In this document: positions 1 to 6,157 of the stretch, piece by piece
Position numbering within the stretch: the first letter of the stretch is position 1
Layout: each line of letters starts with the position of its first letter
DNA from: an uncultured Oscillospiraceae bacterium
GTDB taxonomy: Bacteria; Bacillota; Clostridia; Oscillospirales; Oscillospiraceae
NCBI GenBank assembly: GCA_910589085.1
Contig: CAJUSG010000016.1
Span: 1-12,080, forward strand
Direction of reading: 5' to 3'
Length of the DNA: 12,080 nucleotides
Made by a program: the position numbers and the translations under genes
Notes under the pieces: generated by a model
The model's database searches: none
Told to the model about the DNA's origin: nothing
The model's input: only the letters and a program-made list of their open reading frames with translations

Positions 1-2
1 GT

Positions 3-473
3 CACGACGCGGCCCTCCATGTGCCCCTGGTCATCGCCGGCGGGCCCTTCAAGGGAGGGGTTGCCGTGGAGGAGCTGGTGAGCACCGCCAGTCTGCCCAA
101 GACCATCCTGGCTCTGGCCGGAGTGGATGTGGGAGACGCCATGATCGGGGAGAACCTCCTTGACGTGGTGGAGAAAAAGGACGATAATAGACTTAACGAG
201 ATTTTCGCGCAGATCTCCGAGAGCCGGGTGGGCCGGTGCATCCGCACGGCCCGGTATACCTACTCCGTCTACGCCCCGGGCGTAAACGGGGGCGAGGCGG
301 CGGCGGCCAGCCGGTATTCGGACGACTTCCTCTACGACATGGAGAAGGACCCCCACCAGCTGAACAACGTGGTGGCCGATCCGGCCTACCTCCAGGTGAA
401 GGAGGAGCTGCGCTCCCGCCTGCTGGACTGGATTGAACGCGCGGAGGGGACCCGTCCTGCCATTACCGACTGA
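3..473 (+). CDS. Sulfatase, C-terminal part (5' end outside window)
   Basis: The frame is already open at the left edge, so the gene begins upstream; 156 residues are visible. They begin HDAALHVPLVIAGG, the segment that in alkaline-phosphatase-fold sulfatases follows the last metal-site region. Next comes a stretch typical of the family (VSTASLPKTILALAGV, then GENLLDVV). The end is the usual small C-terminal subdomain: SVYAPG, FLYDMEKDPHQLNNVVADP and a helix ending LLDWIERAEG. The 'D-x-x-D-P-x-E/Q-x-x-N' pattern is characteristic of arylsulfatase-type enzymes. The family hydrolyses sulfate esters using a formylglycine made from Cys or Ser in a CxPSR/SxPSR motif, which is not in this window. 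The substrate cannot be told from this part. The anSME gene two genes downstream supports the assignment. TGA stop, with only 32 bp to the next gene. Confidence 0.88.
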   Translation, partial: HDAALHVPLVIAGGPFKGGVAVEELVSTASLPKTILALAGVDVGDAMIGENLLDVVEKKDDNRLNEIFAQISESRVGRCIRTARYTYSVYAPGVNGGEAAAASRYSDDFLYDMEKDPHQLNNVVADPAYLQVKEELRSRLLDWIERAEGTRPAITD

Positions 474-505
474 GGAGAGCTGGGCGGCCTGACGAGGAGG
501 TCATT

Positions 506-1615
506 ATGAAGGAGCTGGACGGCAAGGCGGAGATGGTCTATCTCTGGGTGCGGGCTTATATTGAGGAGAACAAGTTTTCCAGCAATACGAAGATCCCCTC
601 GGAGAACACCCTGAGCCGGAAGCTGGCCGTCAGCCGGGAGACGGTGCGCCGGGCGCTGGAGCGGCTGGCCCGGGAGGGGCTGCTGCTCCGGGTAAAGGGC
701 AGCGGCACCTATATCGACAAGGAGGCGGCCCTGTCCTGGGAGCTGGGGGGGAGCGGCGGAAAGCTGAAGATCGGCCTGATCCTCCAGGGCCAGGACGGCA
801 ACGCCAACTCCAGCCTGATGGAGGGCATCCGCAGCATCCTGCCCTCCGACCAGGTGGACCTGCGTACCTTCCTGACGGACAACAAGTTCGCCAATGAGCG
901 GCACTGCCTCCAGACCGTCATCAACCAGGGGTTTCAGGGCTTTATCGTGGACGGCGTGAAGGCCAGCCTGCTCAACCCCAACCTGGACTGCTACCAGAAA
1001 ATCTACCAGAAGCGGATTCCGGTCATCTTTTACAACAACTATTACAAAAACCTGAGGTGTCCCCGGGTGGTGGTCAACGACCTGCGGTGCGCTCAGGAGC
1101 TCATTGGCCTGCTTATTCGGGAGGGCCACCGGAACATCGCCGGGGTGTTTGTCTCTGACAACTACCAGAGTATTGAGAAGTTTCAGGGAATGGCCGCCGC
1201 CCTCCAGGAGAACGGGGTGGCTTATCAGGACGACTACATAAAGTGGTGCGTCTCCGACGAGGCCCACGACCCCAGCTTTGCCCGCTCCATCGACCGCTTC
1301 TTAAAGCGCCTGCCCCGGTGTACGGCGGTGGTCTGCTGCAACTACATGCTCTACCAGCTGGTGCGCCAGGTGCTGGAAAAGCAGGGGAAGCGGGTGCCGG
1401 AGGACTGCTCTCTGGTGTGCTTTGACTACTCCAGCGACGACTGGGAGGCGGAGGGGGTTACCTGCTCCGTCCACCAGGGCTACCGAATCGGCCAGGAGGT
1501 GGCCTCCCGGCTGACGCGGATGATCCGGAACCGGGACTGTGACGACCTGGGCTATACCTGTGTTCTGGCTCCGGAGATTTTTGTGGGCCGGTCCGTCGGC
1601 CCCGCCATAAGATAG
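506..1615 (+). CDS. GntR-family regulator with LacI-type ligand-binding domain
   Basis: 369 residues. The ATG is preceded by GAGGAGG at good spacing. Residues about 8-72 form a GntR winged helix: KIPSENTLSRKLAVSRETVR carries the recognition helix and VKGSGTYI is the wing strand. From about residue 87 (KLKIGLIL) to the end is a periplasmic-binding-protein-like fold as in LacI/GalR (FIVDGV, IPVIFYNNYY, VVVNDLRCAQELI, REGHRNIAGV, LVCFDYSSDDW). The layout is that of AraR-type chimeric regulators, which bind a sugar or sugar derivative and release DNA. Lying between sulfatase and anSME, 32 bp after the sulfatase stop, it is probably co-transcribed with them. By inference it controls the module in response to a glycan-derived ligand. 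The ligand is unknown. Cysteines are fairly numerous (for example two adjacent ones in VVCCNY), which is unremarkable in an anaerobe. Confidence 0.9.
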   Translation: MKELDGKAEMVYLWVRAYIEENKFSSNTKIPSENTLSRKLAVSRETVRRALERLAREGLLLRVKGSGTYIDKEAALSWELGGSGGKLKIGLILQGQDGNANSSLMEGIRSILPSDQVDLRTFLTDNKFANERHCLQTVINQGFQGFIVDGVKASLLNPNLDCYQKIYQKRIPVIFYNNYYKNLRCPRVVVNDLRCAQELIGLLIREGHRNIAGVFVSDNYQSIEKFQGMAAALQENGVAYQDDYIKWCVSDEAHDPSFARSIDRFLKRLPRCTAVVCCNYMLYQLVRQVLEKQGKRVPEDCSLVCFDYSSDDWEAEGVTCSVHQGYRIGQEVASRLTRMIRNRDCDDLGYTCVLAPEIFVGRSVGPAIR

Positions 1616-1618
1616 ACA

Positions 1619-1648
1619 GCGCGGGCCGCCCATAAGGGCGGCCCGCGT
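1619..1648 (+). terminator. Strong intercistronic hairpin, no U-tract
   Basis: GCGGGCCGCC (1621-1630) pairs perfectly with GGCGGCCCGC (1637-1646) across the loop CATAAG, and one or two further pairs can form outside. It is followed by TCAAAAGGGAGG, with no T-run, and then directly by the ribosome binding site of the anSME gene. It is therefore more likely an mRNA-stabilising or attenuating hairpin inside the operon than a full intrinsic terminator. Confidence 0.5.
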
Positions 1649-1666
1649 CAAAAGGGAGGAGATTTC

Positions 1667-2782
1667 ATGCCGCCCCTAAGCATCCTGATTAAGCCGGCCT
1701 CCAGCGCCTGCAATCTGCGCTGTGCCTACTGCTTCTACGCCGACGAGGCAAGCATCCGCGCCGTGCCCAATTACGGCCTGATGTCCCGGGAGGTGAGCCA
1801 CGCCCTGATTGAGAAGGCGGCGGGGGCGGCGGAGGGCTCGATCACCTTTCTGTTTCAGGGCGGTGAGCCCACCCTGGCGGGGCTGGACTTCTACCGGGAC
1901 TTCGTCTCCTATGTGAGAGAGACGGTCCCCGATGGGCTGGCGGTCCGGTACGCCATTCAGACCAACGGGATGCTGCTGGACGGGGACTGGTGCCGCTTTT
2001 TCCGGGAAAACCGCTTTCTGGTGGGCCTGTCCCTGGACGGGACCCGGGAGTGCCACGACCGCTTCCGCCGGGACGGAGCTGGAAAGGGCACCTATGACCA
2101 GGTGATGAAGGCGGCCCGCCTGCTGGAGGAGACTGGGGTGGAGTACAACGTCCTCACGGTGGTGACGGGCTATCTGGCCCGGCATATCCAGAGCGTCTTT
2201 ACCGCGCTGTGCAGGGAGGGCTTTCGCTTTCAGCAGTACATCCCCTGTCTGGACCCGCTGGAGGAGGCCCGCGGGGGAGCGGGCTACTCCCTGTCCCCGG
2301 AGCAGTACGAGGATTTTTTAAAGACCCTCTTTGACCTGTGGTATCGGGAGCTGGAGCAGGGCCGTTACTGGTCGGTCCGCTACTTCGACAATCTGGTGTG
2401 GATGCTGGCGGGGCACGCCCCGGAGCAGTGCTCCATGGTGGGGTGCTGCGGCCTGCAATATCTGGTGGAGGCGGACGGGAGCGTCTACCCCTGCGACTTC
2501 TACGGCCTGGACCGGTGCCGGCTGGGGAACCTTCTGAAAAACTCCTGGGCCGAGCTGGACGGGGCCCGGGAGGCGCTGGGCTTTGTGGAGGAATCCCGGC
2601 GCATCCCGGAGGCGTGCGGCCGCTGCCGGTGGTATCCTCTGTGCCGCAACGGTTGCCGCCGGGACCGTCTGACCGGTCCGGAGGGGCTGGGCCGCAACTA
2701 CTACTGCCGGGCCTACGCCGGATTTTTTGCCTATGCCCTCCCCCGGCTGGGGCGGGCGCTGACTTTGCTGAAACCGAGGTAA
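1667..2782 (+). CDS. Anaerobic sulfatase-maturating enzyme (radical SAM/SPASM)
   Basis: 371 residues, the usual size for anSME. The ATG follows AGGGAGGAG. It oxidises the active-site Cys or Ser of sulfatases to C-alpha-formylglycine in the cytoplasm, without oxygen, using S-adenosylmethionine. Visible signatures: the radical SAM CX3CX2C motif (C15, C19, C22) in SSACNLRCAYCFY, FQGGEPTLAG at 63-72 (SAM binding), IQTNGMLL and VGLSLDG. The C-terminal SPASM domain carries eight cysteines for two auxiliary [4Fe-4S] clusters (C255, C261, C276, C317, C320, C326, C330, C347). D277 in YPCDFY falls at the position of the catalytic Asp277 known from the Clostridium perfringens enzyme. From memory, the resemblance to that enzyme runs end to end, starting MPPLSILIKPASS. 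Its partner is presumably the upstream sulfatase. The gene seems complete and functional. Confidence 0.96.
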   Translation: MPPLSILIKPASSACNLRCAYCFYADEASIRAVPNYGLMSREVSHALIEKAAGAAEGSITFLFQGGEPTLAGLDFYRDFVSYVRETVPDGLAVRYAIQTNGMLLDGDWCRFFRENRFLVGLSLDGTRECHDRFRRDGAGKGTYDQVMKAARLLEETGVEYNVLTVVTGYLARHIQSVFTALCREGFRFQQYIPCLDPLEEARGGAGYSLSPEQYEDFLKTLFDLWYRELEQGRYWSVRYFDNLVWMLAGHAPEQCSMVGCCGLQYLVEADGSVYPCDFYGLDRCRLGNLLKNSWAELDGAREALGFVEESRRIPEACGRCRWYPLCRNGCRRDRLTGPEGLGRNYYCRAYAGFFAYALPRLGRALTLLKPR

Positions 2783-2786
2783 CGGT

Positions 2787-3572
2787 ATGCTGATATTTTT
2801 TCTTGTGGCCCTGGGGGCCAGTGTGGTGGGGGCGGTGTGCGGAATCGGGGGCGGGGTCATCATCAAGCCCGTCCTTGATCTTCTCCACCTGGAGACGGTG
2901 GCGGCCATCAGCTTTTTGTCGGGCTGCACGGTGCTGTCCATGAGCTGCTACTCGGTGGGCAAGTCCCTGCTGGCCGGGGAGAAGCGGGTCTCCCTGGCCC
3001 TGGGTACGCCGCTGGCCCTCGGCGCGGCGGCGGGCGGCCTGCTGGGCAGCCGGCTCTTCGCCCTGGCGCGTCAGCTCTGGGACAATCCCAACCGGGTGGG
3101 TGCGGTCCAGTCCGCCTGTCTGGCCGCCGTCACGGTGGGCACCCTTCTGTACACTCTAAATAAGGCCCGTATCCCCACCCGCCGGGTGGAGAACAAGGCG
3201 GCCTGTGTGGTAATCGGCCTGGGGCTGGGCTGTATGTCCAGCTTTCTGGGCATCGGCGGCGGTCCCATCAACCTGGTGGTGCTGTACTACTTTTTCAGCA
3301 TGGACACCAAGACGGCAGCGGCCAACAGCCTGTATATCATCTTCTTCAGCCAGCTTTGCAGCCTGCTGGCCACCCTTGCCGCCGGCTCCGTCCCGGCCTT
3401 CCGCTGGCCGGTGCTGGCCCTGATGGCGGCGGGGGGACTGGGGGGCGGTATCCTGGGCCGAAGGCTGAACCGGCGCATAAAGGGGGAGACGGTGGAGCGT
3501 CTGTTTCTCCTGCTGATGGCGGTCATCATCTGCATCAGCTTCTTCAATACGTGGCGGTATCTGACCGCTTAG
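2787..3572 (+). CDS. TauE/SafE-family membrane permease
   Basis: 261 residues, mostly hydrophobic with about eight predicted membrane segments. The family hallmark is an internal repeat with a glycine-rich loop in each half: VCGIGGGVIIKP (residues 17-28) and FLGIGGGPINL (153-163). Both are present and intact. The family (COG0730) includes exporters of sulfite, sulfoacetate and related anions. Only 4 bp separate it from the anSME stop, so the two genes are probably translationally linked. Beside a sulfatase, a role in moving sulfate or sulfite across the membrane is a reasonable inference, but many family members have no known substrate. No terminator is evident after its TAG stop. Confidence 0.87.
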   Translation: MLIFFLVALGASVVGAVCGIGGGVIIKPVLDLLHLETVAAISFLSGCTVLSMSCYSVGKSLLAGEKRVSLALGTPLALGAAAGGLLGSRLFALARQLWDNPNRVGAVQSACLAAVTVGTLLYTLNKARIPTRRVENKAACVVIGLGLGCMSSFLGIGGGPINLVVLYYFFSMDTKTAAANSLYIIFFSQLCSLLATLAAGSVPAFRWPVLALMAAGGLGGGILGRRLNRRIKGETVERLFLLLMAVIICISFFNTWRYLTA

Positions 3573-3639
3573 GACTGCTGCCTCCCCTACCCATCGCCCC
3601 TGTCAGGTGCTGCGTATTCTGATGATCGCTATAAATAAC

Positions 3640-3668
3640 TTGCGTCCGCCGGCGATTTATGATATAAA
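3640..3668 (+). promoter_or_regulatory. Sigma-A-type promoter of the SorC regulator gene
   Basis: TTGCGT (3640-3645) and TATAAA (3663-3668) are separated by exactly 17 bp. The stretch is locally AT-rich in otherwise GC-rich DNA and lies about 50 bp before the regulator start. Confidence 0.6.
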
Positions 3669-3669
3669 T
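3655..3669. promoter_or_regulatory. Palindrome over the -10 box
   Basis: ATTTAT GAT ATAAAT is a perfect 6-bp inverted repeat with a 3-bp spacer. It overlaps the -10 hexamer, and a further ATAAAT lies at 3631-3636. It could be an operator, or simply AT-rich promoter sequence. Confidence 0.35.
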
Positions 3670-3675
3670 GAGTCG

Positions 3676-3690
3676 GTAACATATGTAACA
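3676..3690. promoter_or_regulatory. Candidate SorC operator (GTAACA repeat)
   Basis: GTAACATATGTAACA holds two direct GTAACA copies, 9 bp apart start to start, around the palindromic core ACATATGT. It lies just after the predicted -10 box, where a bound repressor would block transcription. Ten of its first 11 bases recur at 4803-4813, before the next transcription unit. Binding by the adjacent SorC protein is inferred. Confidence 0.45.
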
Positions 3691-3702
3691 CGCTGGGATG
3701 AC

Positions 3703-3708
3703 GGGGGA
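3703..3708 (+). promoter_or_regulatory. Ribosome binding site supporting a GTG start
   Basis: GGGGGA lies 7 bp before an in-frame GTG at 3716. The ATG at 3698 has no comparable site at proper spacing, so this site favours 3716 as the start of the SorC regulator. Confidence 0.5.
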
Positions 3709-3715
3709 CAATTTT

Positions 3716-4648
3716 GTGGCTGCTAACCTGGAAAAACAGAAAAAGCTGGCTTATGTAGCCCGGAAGTACTATATGGAGGACCAGAAGCAGAGCGATATTG
3801 CCCGGGAGCTGGGGGTATCCCGGCCTCTAATCAGCCGGATGCTGTCGGAGGCCCGAGAGCTGGGCATTGTGGAGATCACCATCCACGAGCCGGGCGCCCG
3901 GGAGGCCAGGCTGCTGGAGCAGCTGCGGCTGTCCAGCTCCATCCGGGGGGGCGTGCTGGTGGAGGAGGGGACGAATGCCGACGCGACCAACCGCCTGCTG
4001 TCCCAGGGTGCGATGGAGCTGCTGCGGCAGCTGGGGGTCCGGCGCTTAGGGGTAGGCTGGGGCTATCTGATCGGCCAGCTGGTGTCCTGGCTGGAGGAGA
4101 ACCCCCAGCCCAACAGCACCATAACCGACATCTGCCCACTGGTGGGCAACGCCAGCATCCCCGCCCGCAACTACCAGTCCAACGAAAACGTCCGGCTAAT
4201 GGCCCAGCAGTTGGGGGCTGCCCCTCATTTTCTGTATCTTCCGGCCCTGCCGGACAGCCTGGAGGAGAAGCAGCTTCTCTGCTCCACCGAGGTCTACCGC
4301 CAGATCCATCAGCAGTGGGAGCGGCTGGACACGGCGCTGGTGAACATCGGGGACTACCCCTCCAGCCCGGACTTCGCCTCTCTGGTCCGATACGGCAGCC
4401 AGCTCCAGCGGCAGCGGGCCTGCGGGCGGATGCTGATCTATTACTTCAACGAGGACGGCCTTGTCATCCAGTCTGAGCAGGACTTCGCCATCCAGATACC
4501 CATCGACATTCTGAAGCGGTGCCCCAACATCATCGGCGTCTGTTCGGCCAACACCAGCGTCAAGGCCTTGGGCGGAGCGCTCCGGTCCGGCTTTTTCACC
4601 CACCTTGTGGCCCGGTCGGAGCTGGTCAGGGCTCTGCTGGAGCAATGA
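3716..4648 (+). CDS. SorC-family transcriptional regulator (sugar-binding)
   Basis: 310 residues from the GTG start; an ATG at 3698 in the same frame would add six. The N-terminus carries a helix-turn-helix typical of the family: VARKYYMEDQKQSDIARELG then VSRPLISRMLSEARELGIVE. The rest is the SorC/DeoR-type sugar-phosphate-sensing domain, with LGVGWGYLIGQLV, ICPLVGN, FLYLPAL, VNIGDY and a closing GVCSANTSVKALGGALRSGFFTHLV-like stretch (residues about 274-298) that matches the family's conserved end. Family members usually bind a phosphorylated sugar or triose and control a neighbouring catabolic operon. It has its own promoter and is closed by a strong terminator, so it is probably monocistronic. 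The likely targets are its own promoter and that of the dihydroxyacetone-kinase-like gene downstream, which share a sequence motif. The effector is unknown. Confidence 0.9.
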   Translation: MAANLEKQKKLAYVARKYYMEDQKQSDIARELGVSRPLISRMLSEARELGIVEITIHEPGAREARLLEQLRLSSSIRGGVLVEEGTNADATNRLLSQGAMELLRQLGVRRLGVGWGYLIGQLVSWLEENPQPNSTITDICPLVGNASIPARNYQSNENVRLMAQQLGAAPHFLYLPALPDSLEEKQLLCSTEVYRQIHQQWERLDTALVNIGDYPSSPDFASLVRYGSQLQRQRACGRMLIYYFNEDGLVIQSEQDFAIQIPIDILKRCPNIIGVCSANTSVKALGGALRSGFFTHLVARSELVRALLEQ

Positions 4649-4659
4649 GTGATATATGC

Positions 4660-4700
4660 AACCTCCCCGGCGGACTGTTCCGCCGGGGAGGTTTTGCTTT
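4660..4700 (+). terminator. Rho-independent terminator after the SorC gene
   Basis: AACCTCCCCGGCGGA (4660-4674) pairs perfectly over 15 bp with TCCGCCGGGGAGGTT (4679-4693) around a CTGT loop. TTGCTTT follows. It begins 11 bp after the stop codon. Confidence 0.92.
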
Positions 4701-4761
4701 GTGCGTTATCACTAATTTTGTTTCTGTATTTCTGTCTGTTATGTGGAAATAATATTTTAAA

Positions 4762-4790
4762 TTGACTTATGTAACTTAGTGTGATAACAT
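4762..4790 (+). promoter_or_regulatory. Promoter of the dihydroxyacetone-kinase-like gene
   Basis: TTGACT (4762-4767, 5 of 6 to consensus) and TAACAT (4785-4790, 4 of 6) have a 17-bp spacer in a markedly AT-rich stretch. They lie about 75 bp before the start codon. Confidence 0.55.
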
Positions 4791-4792
4791 AA
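4767..4792. promoter_or_regulatory. Inverted repeat TTATGT-N14-ACATAA over the promoter
   Basis: TTATGT (4767-4772) and ACATAA (4787-4792) are exact reverse complements and cover most of the region between -35 and -10. GTAAC at 4771-4775 lies exactly 32 bp (about three helical turns) before GTAAC at 4803. The position suits a repressor site; that SorC binds here is inferred. Confidence 0.4.
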
Positions 4793-4802
4793 ATTTACAA
4801 AC

Positions 4803-4814
4803 GTAACATATATG
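4803..4814. promoter_or_regulatory. Second copy of the GTAACATATRT motif
   Basis: GTAACATATATG matches the site at 3676 in 10 of its first 11 bases. It lies just after the predicted transcription start of the downstream unit. Confidence 0.42.
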
Positions 4815-4863
4815 AGCCGTAAAAATAGCAGAGATAGCGATACAGGAGAGGAGGTGAACACGA

Positions 4864-5658
4864 ATGACGAAAGCGGAATTTGCCCTCCGGCTGAAGCGGG
4901 GGTGCGCGTCCGTCGCGGCGGCGGAGGGGGAGCTGACCGAAATCGACTCCCACTTTGGCGACGCTGACCACGGCCTGACCATGTCGAAGATCGCCAAAGC
5001 CATTTCCAATGCGGTAGAGGGGGCGGAGGGTGCCGAGGCCAGCAAAGGGTTCGTGTCCAAATTTGGGCGTGCCAAGAGCTATGGCGAGAAGACCATCGGC
5101 ACCCCGGACGCCGGCGCGGTGGCCCTGTACCACATCGCGGCCGCCGCCGCCCGGGAGGGCAAGAGCCTGGATGAGGTGGCCGCCATCGCCCAGCGCTACG
5201 CCGGCAGCATGGCCTCCGTCACCGTAAAATCCACCGACGCCACCCACCCCCAGAACGCCATGTCCTTCGGAGACCTGGGCGAGACCGACCTGATGGAGAT
5301 CGGGGCCGGCCAGCACGGCGAGGGGGGCGGCGTCCGGGTGCCCATGATGTCCTCCAGGGACACCGTGGCCACTGTGGCCCAGGCCCTGTGCAGGAATCTG
5401 GAGCTGAAGGCCGGGGACAAGGCCTTTGTCATGATAAACGGCTGCGGAGCCACCACCATGATGGAGATGCTGGTGCTGTTCAAGGACACGGTGGAGTACT
5501 TGAAGGCCATGGACGTGGAGGTTGTGGCCAGCATGGTGGGCGAGATCCTCACGGTACAGGAGGCGGGCGGCTTCCAGATGAACATCGCCAGGTGGGACGA
5601 GGAGTTCATCCGCCTGTGGAACACCCCCTGCCACACCCCCGCCTACAGCAAGGAATAG
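4864..5658 (+). CDS. Chimeric DhaL/DhaK-derived protein (in-frame deletions)
   Basis: 264 residues. The ATG follows AGGAGGTGA at 6 bp, an almost perfect ribosome binding site. Residues 1-52 match the DhaL N-terminus, with the Mg-ADP aspartates D28, D33 and D35 in IDSHFGDADHGLTM. Residues 61-92 match the DhaL C-terminus (FGRAKSYGEKTIGTPDAGAV). The roughly 120 residues normally between them, including the GGASGP nucleotide loop, are absent. Residues 93-264 match the C-terminal half of DhaK: AAAREGKSLDEVAAIAQR, then EIGAGQHGEGGG, where H151 aligns with the substrate-binding His218 of E. coli DhaK, then INGCGATTMMEML and LWNTPCHTPA. The DhaK N-terminal half with GGGSGHEP is missing. Intact DhaK and DhaL phosphorylate dihydroxyacetone or related ketoses. 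This product lacks the nucleotide loop and half the substrate domain, so kinase activity is unlikely. It may be a decaying gene, a repurposed protein or an assembly collapse. Alignments are from memory. Confidence 0.8.
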   Translation: MTKAEFALRLKRGCASVAAAEGELTEIDSHFGDADHGLTMSKIAKAISNAVEGAEGAEASKGFVSKFGRAKSYGEKTIGTPDAGAVALYHIAAAAAREGKSLDEVAAIAQRYAGSMASVTVKSTDATHPQNAMSFGDLGETDLMEIGAGQHGEGGGVRVPMMSSRDTVATVAQALCRNLELKAGDKAFVMINGCGATTMMEMLVLFKDTVEYLKAMDVEVVASMVGEILTVQEAGGFQMNIARWDEEFIRLWNTPCHTPAYSKE

Positions 5659-5742
5659 GGCGTGGTCCAGGCCATCGGCATAGGGGTGGCCATATCCCCC
5701 GCCCGGGCCTGCGAGGTATGCCAAGCGGTCAAACATCAATAA
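5659..5742 (+). other. In-frame 27-codon tail after the TAG stop, possible gene remnant
   Basis: Directly after the TAG of the chimeric gene the same frame stays open for 27 codons to TAA at 5740. It encodes GVVQAIGIGVAISPARACEV and then CQAVKHQ. This reads like real protein with normal codon use for the window. The GIGVAIS part weakly recalls the CGTGIGVAI loop of RpiB/LacAB sugar-phosphate isomerases, which often accompany DhaK/DhaL. That resemblance is slight and the identity is unproven. No start codon with a ribosome binding site is seen for it alone. Confidence 0.3.
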
Positions 5743-5757
5743 TCAGGAGGAAACGTC

Positions 5758-6081
5758 ATGTCTGCCGAATACATGCATATCGGGATTCCCATCACCAACC
5801 GCAAGCCCAACATGGTCCACAACGAGGGGGCCAAATTCTGGGTGAGCAATGTAGACGACTACGACTACAAGATCGAGTACCTGAAATTTGAGGAGGGTAC
5901 CCCCTTCCCCGAGGAGATCCACCGCCATCCCCACGTGGCCTACAAGGTGGACGATCTGGAGAAGTACATCGCCGACGCCGACAGCGTGATCTGCGGTCCT
6001 ATGGAGGCCAACGAGAAGGGCGACCGGCTGGCCTTCGTGTGGAAGGACGGCGCGATCCTGGAGCTGTACCAGGAGGCGTAA
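5758..6081 (+). CDS. Small VOC-fold (glyoxalase/bleomycin-resistance-like) protein
   Basis: 107 residues. The ATG follows AGGAGG at 7 bp. It starts MHIGIPI and has a second module start at HPHVAYKVDDLEKYI, ending in LAFVWKDGAILELYQE. This is the two-module pattern of vicinal-oxygen-chelate proteins. Candidate metal ligands by position are H7, H59 and E102. VOC proteins include isomerases, epimerases, lyases and dioxygenases acting through a bound metal, so no reaction can be named. The short linker regions make it smaller than a typical glyoxalase I. It lies 100 bp after the chimeric gene, with no terminator or promoter seen between them, so it is probably in the same SorC-linked transcription unit and may act on a ketose, ketose phosphate or lactone. 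No signal peptide, hence cytoplasmic. Confidence 0.72.
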   Translation: MSAEYMHIGIPITNRKPNMVHNEGAKFWVSNVDDYDYKIEYLKFEEGTPFPEEIHRHPHVAYKVDDLEKYIADADSVICGPMEANEKGDRLAFVWKDGAILELYQEA

Positions 6082-6103
6082 AAAACAATCTGATTTAAAT
6101 TGA

Positions 6104-6136
6104 GAGCGCGCGCGTCCCGGCGGGACGCGCGCGCTC
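6104..6136. terminator. Bidirectional hairpin between convergent genes
   Basis: GAGCGCGCGCGTCCC (6104-6118) and GGGACGCGCGCGCTC (6122-6136) form a perfect 15-bp stem with a GGC loop. It lies between the VOC gene stop and the SLH gene stop, which face each other. There is no T-run directly after it on either strand; on the minus strand T-rich sequence follows about 18 bp later. Confidence 0.65.
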
Positions 6137-6157
6137 ACTGTCTGGGGCCGCAGCCGC

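Noticed and set aside
386..1267. Minus-strand open frame (293 codons) opposite the sulfatase end and GntR regulator
   Set aside because: No domain or start signal; the plus strand encodes a clear winged helix and LacI-type domain.
3698..3715. ATG at 3698 as start of the SorC regulator
   Set aside because: No ribosome binding site at usual spacing, whereas the GTG at 3716 has GGGGGA 7 bp upstream. Not excluded, only less likely.
4697..4863. Riboswitch in the leader of the DhaL/DhaK-like gene
   Set aside because: The leader after the predicted transcription start is only about 65 bases, with no conserved aptamer core or leader terminator visible.
4795..5739. Minus-strand open frame (314 codons) opposite the DhaL/DhaK-like gene
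   Set aside because: Low-complexity antisense product. The plus frame has a strong ribosome binding site and recognisable domains.
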